NCBI RefSeq assembly: GCF_900105245.1
Contig: NZ_FNSZ01000001.1
Coordinates: forward strand, 8,492,001-8,556,000
Direction: 5' to 3'
DNA length: 64,000 nt
Origin: Streptomyces sp. 1222.5
GTDB taxonomy: Bacteria > Actinomycetota > Actinomycetes > Streptomycetales > Streptomycetaceae
The translations under genes were made by a program, and so were the position numbers. The notes beneath the pieces were generated by a model, which was not told the DNA's origin, did not search any database, and worked only from the letters and a program-made list of their open reading frames with translations. Below, piece by piece: positions 41,405 through 50,409 of this stretch. Numbering within the stretch: position 1 is the stretch's first letter; the number at the start of each line of letters is the position of its first letter.

Positions 41405-42700
41405 ATGCCTCGTGGTCCCGCCCTGGGCCCCCCTGAACTCTCCGAGCCGCTCCTGCGGGAGCGGTGGCGGATCCTGCACGCCGTCCACGACCGGGTCGAG
41501 GAGGTGGCGGAGGCCGCCGTCGAGGTGATGCGCGCGGAGATCCCGTCGTACGCGTTGCAGGACGAACGGTTCTTCGACGACGTCCGCGAGCAGGTGCTGG
41601 AGCACTACCGGATGCAGTTGGCGGCGCTCGCCGGTGACCGCGACATCGCTGCCGAGGACCTGGTCTTCAGCCGCGCGGCAGCCATGCGCCGGGCCCGCGC
41701 GGGGTTCGCCCTGGAGGACTGGATCAGCGCCTTCCGCGTCGGCCGGCAGGTGATGTGGGACGCGTTGCTCGACTGCGCGGGTACGTCAGCCGAGGCCCAG
41801 CAGGCCGCTCTGTCGCTCGTCACACCGTTGATGCGCTACGTCGACTACGCCAGCACCCATGCCGCGCAGGCCTACGTCGAGTACCAGCAGCATGTGGTGG
41901 CGGACGCGGACCGGGAACGCAGGGACCTCCTGGACCAGCTCCTGGCGGGCGTGGCACCGACGCGCGGTCCGCTCCTGGCCGCGGCCCAGGCGTACGGCCT
42001 CGGACCGCGCTCGCCGATGATGGCGGTCGTGGCGGTGTGCGTGGGGGACACACGCACGGGCGACCACGCCTCGGCCGAGAACGGGTATGCCACCAGCGCG
42101 TCGATCAGTGTCGCGGGGCCCTGGGCCGGCCGGACGCTGGTCGTCGTGCGCCACGGCGAGGTGGTGGCCGTACCCGTGCTCCGGGCCGGCATGGACGCGG
42201 ACGACATATGCGCCCACTTCGAGGCCGTGCAGCAGCGGCTCGCGCGCCAGGGCACCATGCTCTGCATGGGCATCAGCACGGTCGCCCGGGGTGCCGCCGA
42301 ACTGCCCCGGGCCTACGAGGAGGCGCGGGCCGCCCTCGACCTGGTGCCGAGCGCGGGCGGAGTGGCGGCACTGCCGCGACTGTCCCCCTTCGACTACCTG
42401 GCTCTGCGCGCCGACGACCTCGCGCGTCAACTGGTCGATCCCCGCGTGCGGGCGCTCCTGGAGGAGGACCGCGAACGCGGCGACACACTGGCCACCACCA
42501 TCAGGGCCTTCGCGGAGGCGGACCTCAACCTGCGGCTGGCCGCCGGCCGGCTGCGGGTGCACCACAACACGGCGCACTACCGGCTGCGTCGGATCGAGGA
42601 ACGCACCGGCCGCAATCCGCGCCGGATCGCCGACCTGCTGGAACTGCTGGTCGCCCTCGCCATCCGTGACGGGGACGGGGAGAGTGAGGAGTGCCAGTGA
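41405..42700 (+). CDS. PucR/CdaR-type helix-turn-helix regulator
   Basis: 431 residues. The N-terminal ~190 residues form an all-helical sensor-like domain of the type found before PucR regulators. A GGDEF-like middle segment (residues ~200-310) follows. The C-terminal HTH_30 reads TIRAFAEADLNLRLAAGRL, then HHNTAHYRLRRIEERTGRNP. PucR-type regulators control catabolic and transport operons in response to the substrate. Divergent position next to the ABC importer makes that operon the likely target. Its stop is overlapped by the start of a TetR gene. Confidence 0.88.
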   Translation: MPRGPALGPPELSEPLLRERWRILHAVHDRVEEVAEAAVEVMRAEIPSYALQDERFFDDVREQVLEHYRMQLAALAGDRDIAAEDLVFSRAAAMRRARAGFALEDWISAFRVGRQVMWDALLDCAGTSAEAQQAALSLVTPLMRYVDYASTHAAQAYVEYQQHVVADADRERRDLLDQLLAGVAPTRGPLLAAAQAYGLGPRSPMMAVVAVCVGDTRTGDHASAENGYATSASISVAGPWAGRTLVVVRHGEVVAVPVLRAGMDADDICAHFEAVQQRLARQGTMLCMGISTVARGAAELPRAYEEARAALDLVPSAGGVAALPRLSPFDYLALRADDLARQLVDPRVRALLEEDRERGDTLATTIRAFAEADLNLRLAAGRLRVHHNTAHYRLRRIEERTGRNPRRIADLLELLVALAIRDGDGESEECQ

Positions 42701-43362
42701 GCGGGATCATGGAGTCCGCGGGGACCGAGGCCGCACGTCGACTGCCGGGCGGTCGGGGGAGTTCGGACCTGCCGGAGGGGGCCGCAGGGCAGGACCGGTC
42801 GACGCGGCACGCGCTGCTGGACGCCGCCTTGGATGTGTTCACCGAGCGTGGTTACACCGACGCCGGCCTCACCGAGATCGCGGCGCGCTCCGGCATCCCG
42901 GTAGGCACACTCTTCCAGCACTACGGCGGAAAGCGAGGGCTCTACCTCACCCTGTGGGAGGAGTTCCGGGAGGAACAGGAGCACCGGACCGCGGCCACGC
43001 TGGCCGCCGAACGCAGCGGTGGTACGGCCGACCCCGTCGCCCTCTTCGTGGCGGGAGCCAGGGCGTACCTGGAGGGCGCCTGGGACAACCGGAAGCTGGG
43101 CAGGCTCTTCGCGGACGACGACGGCCCCGCCGGTTTCGACGCGCTGCGCCGGCAGTGGGACCGCGCATGGGTACGGCGCAATGCCCGGCTGCTGGAGGTG
43201 GACGAGCGGCGACGCGCCGGCCGCGTCCGAGTGAGCGTGCTGACGACCGTCATCGGCGGGGCGGCACGTGAGCTGGGCGACTGCGGGGACGAGACGGAGG
43301 CCCGGGAGATCGTGGACGAAGTGTGCGGCATCCTGATCCATCTGTCCGCACGGGCCGGCTGA
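42697..43362 (+). CDS. TetR-family regulator
   Basis: 221 residues from the GTG at 42697, which overlaps the PucR stop (GTGA) and has GAGGAG five bases upstream. A GTG at 42691 and an ATG at 42709 are alternatives. The TetR HTH is ALLDAALDVFTERGYTDAGL, then EIAARSGIPVGTLFQHYGGKRGLY. The C-terminal domain is of average size with no recognisable ligand motif. Co-translation with the PucR protein suggests that the two regulate one system, probably the adjacent importer. Confidence 0.88.
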   Translation: MSGIMESAGTEAARRLPGGRGSSDLPEGAAGQDRSTRHALLDAALDVFTERGYTDAGLTEIAARSGIPVGTLFQHYGGKRGLYLTLWEEFREEQEHRTAATLAAERSGGTADPVALFVAGARAYLEGAWDNRKLGRLFADDDGPAGFDALRRQWDRAWVRRNARLLEVDERRRAGRVRVSVLTTVIGGAARELGDCGDETEAREIVDEVCGILIHLSARAG

Positions 43363-43384
43363 GGCCGCCGGAGCCGGCGGTGCG

Positions 43385-44116
43385 TCAGCCACCACTGGCC
43401 TCACCTGTGCTGCTGGGCGAGCCACCACTGGTGGGAGAGGTGCTGGTACTGCCGGAAGGACTTGCGGAAGGGCTGGTGGAGGGCCTCGTGGAAGGGGCTG
43501 CCGTCCGCGGAGGCGAACTGGGGCGGCGGCTGCTGGAGGCTCGTGGGCTCGGCGTCGCCTTCGCGGGGGGAGATGCGGGGGCGGTGGCGCGGGCGGGAGG
43601 CCGAGAGGTCGGCACAGGACCGCGAGTCGCCGGCAGTGGACGCCGGACATCGTCACCGCGACTGTCCCGGACGCCCTTCCGGGCCGGGTGTGTGCTGGCA
43701 CGCTCCGGTGAAGCCTGTGGATCGGGAACACGGACCCCGGGCTCGTCCGTGGACCCTTGGTCCGGGATCGAGGCTGCCCGGGGGGCCGTCGACTGGGAAA
43801 ACACCGTGGCGGTGCCCAGCCCTCCGAGGAGGGTGAAGGCGGCCGCGGCGAGTGACCGGAAGGCGTACCTCTTCAGGAGCGCTTGACGGTCGCACCGGTC
43901 GGCCGGCAGGTCTTTCGAGACAGTCGGTGATCCGGGAGGGGGCGACCCGGGGGAGTTCGACCCGTCGACCAAGTAGGGCCCCGGCAGTGTGGTTTCGACG
44001 GCCGGAGCACCGTCACTCCGACCGCTCGGCTGTGCCACGCCGGGGTCGTAGGCCCCACACTCCGGGCAGGTCACAGCGCCGTTGAGCGTGCGGCTGCACG
44101 GGCTGCAGTAGTCCAT
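43385..44116 (-). CDS. SCO2400-like zinc-ribbon membrane protein with low-complexity extracellular tail
   Basis: 243 residues. The N-terminus is a four-cysteine ribbon (MDYCSPC, then CPECGAY, about residues 1-24). A cytoplasmic linker and one transmembrane helix (residues ~90-110, RSLAAAAFTLLGGLGTATVF) follow. The rest is Ser/Pro/Thr/Ala-rich and would sit outside the membrane. The layout is what I recall of the Streptomyces SCO2400 family, of unknown function. The ATG at 44116 follows GAAAGGGG. It is divergent from the chitinase. Confidence 0.72.
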   Translation of the reverse strand: MDYCSPCSRTLNGAVTCPECGAYDPGVAQPSGRSDGAPAVETTLPGPYLVDGSNSPGSPPPGSPTVSKDLPADRCDRQALLKRYAFRSLAAAAFTLLGGLGTATVFSQSTAPRAASIPDQGSTDEPGVRVPDPQASPERASTHPARKGVRDSRGDDVRRPLPATRGPVPTSRPPARATAPASPPAKATPSPRASSSRRPSSPPRTAAPSTRPSTSPSASPSGSTSTSPTSGGSPSSTGEASGG

Positions 44117-44272
44117 CAAGCGCCCCTTTCGGTCCTACTGGGGCCAACGGGGGGCATCGCACGGGTACTCATCCGCAGGAGGAAAAGTGGGGCAAGTAAC
44201 TTTGCCGAATGGGTTGTTGAATACCGGAGCGCGGTGGCCGGGCGGCCGAGCGCACGTCGAGCGGAGCGGGTG

Positions 44273-44302
44273 ACTGGTCTACACCCTTGACTGGTACAGA
44301 CC
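44273..44302. promoter_or_regulatory. Two DasR-type (dre-like) repeats upstream of the chitinase
   Basis: ACTGGTCTACACC (44273-44285) and ACTGGTACAGACC (44290-44302) are 13-base direct repeats 17 bases apart, 140-170 bp before the chitinase start. Both resemble the dre half-sequence ACTGGTCTAGACC found in Streptomyces chitin- and GlcNAc-regulated promoters. Confidence 0.65.
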
Positions 44303-44442
44303 AAAGCGGTTGAGTGTGCTTCCACACCCCCCACCACGGCCGCGCCCACGCAGTCGCCGGTCCGATCGGCACGTTTCCACGAGCCCCGGCTCCGCGCTGC
44401 CCCCCGACCGGTGCGGCCGTGCTCCGCAAAGGAGTTGACCCT

Positions 44443-45333
44443 GTGTCGAAACGCCGCCTCTCCGCCGTGGTCACAGCACTCGTCCTGGGAAGCACCGTGC
44501 CCGTCCTGCTGCCGGCCGCCACCGCGTCGGCCGCCGAGTGTTCCAGCTACCCGAGCTGGGTCGCCGGAAGGCAGTACAGGACCGGCGACATCGTGCGCTA
44601 TTCCGACGGCAAGGCCTACATCGCCGAACACGACAACCCCGGCTACGACCCGATCATCAGCACCTGGTTCTGGGAGCCGTACGGCTGCGACAGCGGTTCC
44701 GGGACCCCCGTCGGCACCTTCGTGGTGAGCGAGGCGCAGTTCAACCAGATGTTCCCGAACCGGAACTCCTTCTACACGTACAGCGGCCTCACCGCGGCTC
44801 TCAGCGCCTACCCCGCCTTCGCGAACACCGGGAGCGACGCGGTCAAGAAGCAGGAGGCCGCGGCCTTCCTCGCCAACGTCAGTCACGAGACCGGTGGTCT
44901 GGTGTACGTGGTGGAGCAGAACACCGCCAACTATCCGCACTACTGCGACTGGAGCCGGCCGTACGGCTGCCCGGCCGGACAGTCGGCCTACTACGGACGT
45001 GGCCCCATCCAGCTCAGCTGGAACTTCAACTACAAAGCCGCGGGCGACGCCCTCGGCATCGACCTCCTCAACAACCCGTGGCTGGTGCAGAACGACGCGG
45101 CCGTGGCCTGGAAGACGGCGCTCTGGTACTGGAACACCCAGACCGGGCCCGGCACGATGACGCCCCACAACGCCATGGTCAACGGCGCCGGCTTCGGCCA
45201 GACGATCCGCAGCATCAACGGCTCGCTCGAGTGCGACGGCAAGAACCCGGCACAGGTCCAGAGCCGCGTGGACGCCTACCAGCGGTTCGCCCAGATCCTC
45301 GGGACGTCACCCGGCGGCAACCTGTACTGCTGA
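44443..45333 (+). CDS. Secreted GH19 chitinase with chitin-binding domain
   Basis: 296 residues from the GTG at 44443, with AAGGAG eight bases upstream. Signal peptide residues 1-30 end in ASA. Residues 33-82 form a CBM5/12 chitin-binding domain (YPSWVAGRQYRTGDIVRYSDGKAYIAEHD...GYDP). Residues ~95-296 form the GH19 lysozyme-like catalytic domain with SHETGG (Glu149 as proton donor) and a second acid in VVEQN (Glu158), then YYGRGPIQLSWNFNY. It degrades chitin in soil and is likely repressed by DasR through the repeats upstream. Confidence 0.93.
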   Translation: MSKRRLSAVVTALVLGSTVPVLLPAATASAAECSSYPSWVAGRQYRTGDIVRYSDGKAYIAEHDNPGYDPIISTWFWEPYGCDSGSGTPVGTFVVSEAQFNQMFPNRNSFYTYSGLTAALSAYPAFANTGSDAVKKQEAAAFLANVSHETGGLVYVVEQNTANYPHYCDWSRPYGCPAGQSAYYGRGPIQLSWNFNYKAAGDALGIDLLNNPWLVQNDAAVAWKTALWYWNTQTGPGTMTPHNAMVNGAGFGQTIRSINGSLECDGKNPAQVQSRVDAYQRFAQILGTSPGGNLYC

Positions 45334-45376
45334 TCGCGTACACGCCGCCGCCCCTGCGGCCCTCCAGCCGGAGCAG

Positions 45377-45392
45377 CGCCCCTCGCGGGGCG
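45377..45392 (+). terminator. Hairpin behind the chitinase
   Basis: Six-base perfect G/C arms (45377-45382 and 45387-45392) with a four-base loop, 43 bp after the chitinase stop and upstream (convergently) of the lipoprotein stop at 45460. A plausible shared terminator, moderate in strength. Confidence 0.5.
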
Positions 45393-45459
45393 AGGTTCTC
45401 CTCTGGGGGCGAGCGGCTTCGCACCAGGGTTCAAACCTTCGGAACGCGACAGGACTCGC

Positions 45460-46101
45460 TCAGGAGCAGTTCCACGCGCGTGCGAGGTCGGCGGGTGCGA
45501 AGCGGGAGCAGTCGTCGGTGGCCGGATACGCGTCGGAGCCGACGAACCCCCATCCGGCGCCGGGAGTGCGGCGGAAGAACTGCAGGCCCGATCCTTCGTC
45601 CTGGAGTTGGACCCGGTCTTCGCCCACCGCGCCGGCACCGGCTTCGAAGCGGACGGCCGCGTACCGCGTGGTGCCGCAGCTGCCGTAGTAGAAGTTGCCC
45701 GGCTTCGGCTGGATGTGGCCGACCCCCTTGGCGTGCTCCCAGGCCTGGGTCACTGCCAGCTTCACGTCTGCGGGGGCCGGCAGGTTCTCGCACGGGGCGG
45801 CGACGGCGGCAGCGACGCTCGGCGCTGCCGTCGGTCGAGAGGCCTCGGCCCCCGCCTTGGTGGCGGGGGCCGAGGGCGTCCTCGCCACCACGCTCGGACC
45901 GGTGGAACCGGTGAGCGGCCGCGACTTCGTCGGCGTGGGCGAGGCCGCGGACGTCGCGGATACCGACGCACCTGGGGCAACCGTGGGCAGGACGCTCGGG
46001 CTCGCTGCCGAGCCAGAGCCGTCGTCGCAGGCCACGAGGCCGGCGCAGGCTGCGAGTGTCAGAGCGGCTGTGGCCGCGGCCCGTCCATGGCTGAAGATCA
46101 T
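45460..46101 (-). CDS. Secreted lipoprotein of unknown function
   Basis: 213 residues from the ATG at 46101, with GGGGGG four bases upstream. The signal ends in a lipobox LVAC|D (Cys ~26). A Pro/Ser/Thr/Ala-rich linker of about 65 residues follows, then a compact C-terminal domain of about 115 residues with four Cys residues (CENLP, SCGTT, DDCSRF, WNCS), likely two disulfides. I do not recognise the domain. It is convergent with the chitinase and may be co-regulated cell-surface protein. Confidence 0.68.
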   Translation of the reverse strand: MIFSHGRAAATAALTLAACAGLVACDDGSGSAASPSVLPTVAPGASVSATSAASPTPTKSRPLTGSTGPSVVARTPSAPATKAGAEASRPTAAPSVAAAVAAPCENLPAPADVKLAVTQAWEHAKGVGHIQPKPGNFYYGSCGTTRYAAVRFEAGAGAVGEDRVQLQDEGSGLQFFRRTPGAGWGFVGSDAYPATDDCSRFAPADLARAWNCS

Positions 46102-46266
46102 GAGACCCCCCGTCGTCGACACGAGCTCTCGCGCCGCAGCTTTCTCGCCGCAGACTATAAGCCACGGGCGGTGCTCATGGCGGTCGCGCGGCCTGTCAGC
46201 ATCCTGCACTGACAGCCGCTCGCAACGACGACGACTCAGCGGACCCGCCAGGGGGAGTGGCCTGGG

Positions 46267-47508
46267 TCAGCGGGTCGCGCTGCCCGCGACCCACGCGCTC
46301 CACGGCATGTTCCAGTCGCTGAGGCCGTTGTCCGGGGACAGGGTGGTCTTGTCCTGGGAGTTCTTGATGATGACGACATCGCCGATCATCGAGTTGTCGA
46401 AGAACCACGCGGCGGGCTGCTTCCGGTCGCCTCCACCCCTGACGTCCTTCAGACCCACGCAGCCGTGGCTGGTGTTCAGCTTGCCGAAGACCGAGTTGGC
46501 GCCCCAGTAGTTGCCGTGGATGAAGGTGCCCGAGTCCGTCAGGCGCATGGCGTGCGGCACGGCTTCGATGTCGTAGGAGGGCTTCCCGTCCTTCTCCGTG
46601 AGGCCGACGGTCGCGCCGTTCATACGGATCTGCCGGAACTTCTCGGAGATGACCATCCGGCCGTTGTACGTCGGGTGCTCGCGACTGCCGGACGAGATCG
46701 GGATGGTCTTGATCGTCTTGCCGTCCCGCACGACGCTCATCTGCTTCGTCTTGGCGTCGACGGTGCTGATCTGGCTCCGGCCGACCTTGAAGGTGACCGT
46801 TTTCTGGAGACCGAGGCGGGTGAGCTTCACGGTCACGGTGGAGCCGGCCCTCCAGTAGGTCTGGGGGCGGAAGTCCAGGCGATTGTCGTTGAACCAGTGC
46901 CCGACCACCTGCTGTCCGCTGCTGGAACTGACCTGGATCTCGGACTGCACGGCGGCCTTGTCGGTGATCGCCCTGTCGAAGCTGACCGTCACCGGCATGC
47001 CCACTCCGACGGTCGAGCCGTTGGTGGGGGAGAGGTGCCCGATGAAGTCGTTGGCCGGGGAGACCGTGGTGATCGTGGCGTTCCCGGCTGCGGAGCGCCC
47101 CTTGGCATCCACGGCCTTCGCGGCGATCTGGTATTTGGTGGCCCGCTGCAGCGGCCCGTTCGGCTTCCAGGACGTGCCGTCGGCGGAACGGGTGCCCGCA
47201 ACCTCGGCACCGGTCGCGACTGCCGTCATGGTCACCTTGGCGAGCTTGCCCTTGCTGACGGTGACCCCTACCGGGTCCGTGATCCCGACGCGGTGGGCAC
47301 CCTCGCCGGGCGTGATCGTTATTCGGGCATCGGATGCGTCCTGGGCGGGATCCACCTGCGCCTGCGCCGACGGCTTGGGATCGCTGCCGGCGTCGTTGCT
47401 GCTGGTCGCAGCGCTGCTGGTGCCGCCGAGGGCCGTAACTGCGAGTACGCCGCCGAGTGCGCCGGCCAGAGTCACCAGCCCGGCGTGTCGTTTACGTGCC
47501 GTGAGCAA
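46267..47508 (-). CDS. L,D-transpeptidase with Ig-like domains (YkuD family)
   Basis: 413 residues. The TTG at 47508 is chosen because GGGAG lies six bases upstream and it precedes the short basic segment and the hydrophobic signal (LLTARKRHAGLVTLAGALGGVLAVTALGG). No lipobox Cys is seen, so secretion or a membrane anchor is expected. Two Ig-like domains occupy about residues 65-275. The YkuD domain follows, with HGNYWGA and the active-site motif SHGCVGL. It would form 3-3 cross-links in the peptidoglycan, as in the LdtMt2 group. Confidence 0.9.
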   Translation of the reverse strand: MLTARKRHAGLVTLAGALGGVLAVTALGGTSSAATSSNDAGSDPKPSAQAQVDPAQDASDARITITPGEGAHRVGITDPVGVTVSKGKLAKVTMTAVATGAEVAGTRSADGTSWKPNGPLQRATKYQIAAKAVDAKGRSAAGNATITTVSPANDFIGHLSPTNGSTVGVGMPVTVSFDRAITDKAAVQSEIQVSSSSGQQVVGHWFNDNRLDFRPQTYWRAGSTVTVKLTRLGLQKTVTFKVGRSQISTVDAKTKQMSVVRDGKTIKTIPISSGSREHPTYNGRMVISEKFRQIRMNGATVGLTEKDGKPSYDIEAVPHAMRLTDSGTFIHGNYWGANSVFGKLNTSHGCVGLKDVRGGGDRKQPAAWFFDNSMIGDVVIIKNSQDKTTLSPDNGLSDWNMPWSAWVAGSATR

Positions 47509-48978
47509 ACGCTTCTCCCGTGTCCATGGTCTTTGTGTGCCCGAGCTGATCGCCGGACGAACGGTCCTGGCTCCATAACCATATATAGCGCTGCATCTAT
47601 CCGGAAAAGGGCAAATTGTGGTGCAGGCCACGCATGTTTTCGAGCGCGTTGCCCCCAGCCGTGGTGTGTCACGGCTCCACGATCACCACAGCGCCGAACC
47701 CGCAGGTCGCACCCCTCGCGCGCCGCCTCGCCCCGGCGCCGGGGGAGACCCGGTCCGCCGCGCCGTGGCACCTGTTGCCCCAGGTCCCTGTCACCTCGCC
47801 GGGTATACGTCGGCGAGTAGGAGCGTGGCCATGCCGGAGCCGCCGACGGTGCCGGTGAGGGGCACGGTGGCATCACGACAGCCCATCCGTCCCGGCCGGG
47901 CGTCTGTGCCGGTTCACGGGGGCACCGACGGTCTGCCGCAGACCGTGAGGCTCTTCGGTCAATGCGGACAAGGTGCGACCCCGACCGTACGGGGAGGCAG
48001 GCGGAGCCGAGGAGGTTGGCGCGTTCTCGTCGGCGAGCGGCGCGCCGCGACGGCTCAATGGCGCTTTCGAGACGCGGGTGATGCTGCCCGCGCCGAAGGG
48101 GCACGCCCGTGTGCGGCGTTCCGGCTGCGAAGCCGGCCATGGCCTCCGGGGTTCGGTGGCGGCGGGCGGGGGACATGGGCGGCCGGTCGTGATCCCTCGC
48201 GCCGGTGTGGAGTCAGAGGGCTACGGCTGGTGAGGGCTTGATCCGGGCGTCGATCGGGACCGGCCGCCGCCCGGGGCGCCCGCCCCTCGCGCATGGCCGC
48301 CAAGCTCGCCGTGCGGCGGGGTACCTGACGCCGACGGACGCAGGTGCGTATCCCGGTGTACCGCACCCGCGCCGGAAGGTGCGGCACGGAGGTCGGCGTG
48401 TGCGCCGCCCCGATCCCGTGTCCCGGACCTCGCGGGACGTCCGGCGAAGGTGGCGGGCCGGTCCTGAAGCGGAGGTGGGGGGATCACCGTCCTGACATGC
48501 GGTTCAACTTTCAGCAAATCGGGCGCCGGTCTGTCCTCGCCGGGATTGCACAGAGCACACCCCGAAAGTCGCACCACCGCGCACTCCGCCTTTTGCTTCC
48601 TCTTGGCTGGGCGCGAAGTATTGCGGCGGTATTTCACGAGAAACGGAATGTGGTGCGGAGAGTTCCACTTCTGATCATCGTCCTGGCGTCCTCCGGAATC
48701 CGTAGCGTCGGCCGCGGGGGCCGGAAGTGCGGAAACGCCGTTCCCGGGCCATCTGGCAACGATGTCCGCGGCATGCCCGCGACGGATTCCTGACCGGGCC
48801 GCGAATTTCCCCTCCGTCTCACCGTGCGGAAATCGCTTTCCCGGCGACTTTCAGGCAGGGATGGATTTGCACATGACCCCGTGGCGGAAAAGGAGCCTTG
48901 ACCCCGGTGTGCGCCTGCCCCAGCTTTGATGCCGCCGACCGCCGGTCGGTTGCACATCCCGCTGAGAAGGGACCTGCT
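47509..48978. other. 1.47-kb stretch with no recognisable gene
   Basis: Open frames exist on both strands across 47616-48640, but none shows a family motif, a start with a ribosome site or a plausible composition. They are Arg/Pro/Gly-rich in the manner of antisense shadows. The left end holds the promoter of the L,D-transpeptidase, with an unusually AT-rich word near 47578-47600. The right end holds the 5' region of the small peptide gene. The middle may be decayed DNA or an undescribed RNA. Confidence 0.5.
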
Positions 48979-49098
48979 GTGAAGTCGACTGTCGCCATGA
49001 GCAAGAAGGCCGGCACCAAGAAGATTGCGGTGCGCCGCACCGGCGATGTGCGTCTGACGTCCGCCGCCTGTCAGTGCCCGTACTCCGTCCAGGCGTAA
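48979..49098 (+). CDS. Small Cys-containing peptide, candidate RiPP or signal-peptide precursor
   Basis: 39 residues from a GTG at 48979 with GAAGGGA seven bases upstream (an ATG at 48997 would give 33 residues). The N-terminal part is very basic (Lys/Arg at 9, 10, 14, 15, 19, 20). After the Thr-Gly-Asp at 21-23 comes VRLTSAACQCPYSVQA at 24-39 with Cys31 and Cys33. A basic leader and a short C-terminal Cys/Ser/Thr-rich core are the form of a RiPP precursor. A PqqD-M50 membrane metalloprotease follows 93 bp later. I recognise no known RiPP class. Confidence 0.6.
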   Translation: MKSTVAMSKKAGTKKIAVRRTGDVRLTSAACQCPYSVQA

Positions 49099-49191
49099 CG
49101 ATTCGCCTGCCGCTGGTACCGGTTCGTGCTCGGGTGCGCCGCTGGTCGGCGCGCCCGAGCACGGCCGGGCTCCGGGTCCTGAGGAGGGCGT

Positions 49192-50409
49192 GTGACCGCT
49201 GACGGTCTTGTGTTCCACGAATTGAGCTTCGTACGCGAAGGCGACGACGTCGTGGTCGGCCGTTTGGACACCGGGTCCTACGCGGTCTTCCCGGCCGACG
49301 GGGCGGAACTGCTGAAACAGCTGACGGAGGGCATGCCGCTGACCGCCGCCGCGGACTGGTACGAGACCACCTTCGACGAGGAGGTGGACCTCGACGACTT
49401 CGTCGAGACCCTGCACGACCTGGGCTTCGTACGCGAGGACGGCGGCCGGCATCCCACCACCGCGTCGGCCCCGGTACGCCTGCGCGGGCTCGGACGCGCC
49501 GTGTTCTCCCCGGTGGCCTGGTGCCTGTACGCCGTCGTCGTCGCGGGGTGGGCGTGGGCGGCGGCTGTCCACACGGACCTGGCCCCCCGTCCCTCACAGG
49601 TCTTCTTCGTGCACTCGCTGCTGGTGGTCCAGCTCGTCATCACCCTCGGACAGGTGCCGCTTCTCCTCGTCCACGAGGGTTTCCACATACTCGCCGGCCG
49701 CCGTCTCGGTCTGCCCACGCGATTGAGTCTGAGCAATCGTCTGACGTATATCGTCGCCGAAACCCAGATCAATGGACTCCTGAGCGTTCCGCGAGCGAAA
49801 CGCTATCTTCCGTTTCTCGCCGGGATCGTGTGCGACGGAGTCGTTTTCGGTGCTTTCGGACTCGTCGCCGAGGTGACCCGTCATCCGGACGGAACATTTT
49901 CCTTCATCGGCCGGCTCTGCCTTGCCCTGGCATTCACCGTCGGCGTCCGGATGCTCTGGCAGTTCCAGCTCTATCTGCGCACCGACCTCTACTACGTGGC
50001 CGCCACCGCCTGGAACTGCCACGATCTGCACGACGCGGCCATGACGTTGCTGAAGAACCGGTTGTGGCGCCTGATGAACCGCCCGGAACGCCTCGTCGAC
50101 GAGGAGCAGTGGACCGCCCGGGACCGCCGCGTCGGCACCTTCTACGGCCCCTTCATCGTGCTTGGCTATGGCGCACTCGCGGCCGTCACGATCTTCGTCA
50201 GCGTCCCGGTGACCGTCCAGTACGGCAGCATCGCCGCACGAGCGATCGGCTCCGGTGAACTGGACCCGGCCTTCTGGGACGCCGTGCTCTCCCTGTGCAT
50301 GAACATCGCCCAGATCGTCGCTCTCGTGGTGCTGTCCCGAAGGAAACGCCGGAACAGCAAGCCGGGGCCCACCCACTCGTCGTCGTCCCCGGAGGTCGAA
50401 CTCTCATGA
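49192..50409 (+). CDS. PqqD-like (RRE) domain fused to M50 intramembrane metalloprotease
   Basis: 405 residues. Residues 1-85 (VFHELSFVREGDDVVVGRLD, ELLKQLTEGM, DDFVETLHDLGFV) resemble PqqD, the RiPP recognition element that binds leader peptides. Residues ~100-400 hold about six membrane helices with HEGFH at 161-165 (HExxH zinc site) and a CDG at 214-216, possible third ligand as in site-2 proteases. PqqD-M50 proteins process or export modified peptides in several RiPP systems. The GTG at 49192 has GAGGAGG five bases upstream. Coupled by ATGA to the TPR gene. Confidence 0.85.
   Translation: MTADGLVFHELSFVREGDDVVVGRLDTGSYAVFPADGAELLKQLTEGMPLTAAADWYETTFDEEVDLDDFVETLHDLGFVREDGGRHPTTASAPVRLRGLGRAVFSPVAWCLYAVVVAGWAWAAAVHTDLAPRPSQVFFVHSLLVVQLVITLGQVPLLLVHEGFHILAGRRLGLPTRLSLSNRLTYIVAETQINGLLSVPRAKRYLPFLAGIVCDGVVFGAFGLVAEVTRHPDGTFSFIGRLCLALAFTVGVRMLWQFQLYLRTDLYYVAATAWNCHDLHDAAMTLLKNRLWRLMNRPERLVDEEQWTARDRRVGTFYGPFIVLGYGALAAVTIFVSVPVTVQYGSIAARAIGSGELDPAFWDAVLSLCMNIAQIVALVVLSRRKRRNSKPGPTHSSSSPEVELS

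Noticed and set aside
47616..48241. 207- and 80-codon plus-strand frames before the peptide locus
   Set aside because: Composition is that of non-coding high-GC DNA and no motif or ribosome site was seen.
48898..48978. A longer (66-codon) form of the small Cys peptide from a TTG at 48898
   Set aside because: The extension lacks a ribosome site, while GAAGGGA precedes the GTG at 48979 at ideal spacing.
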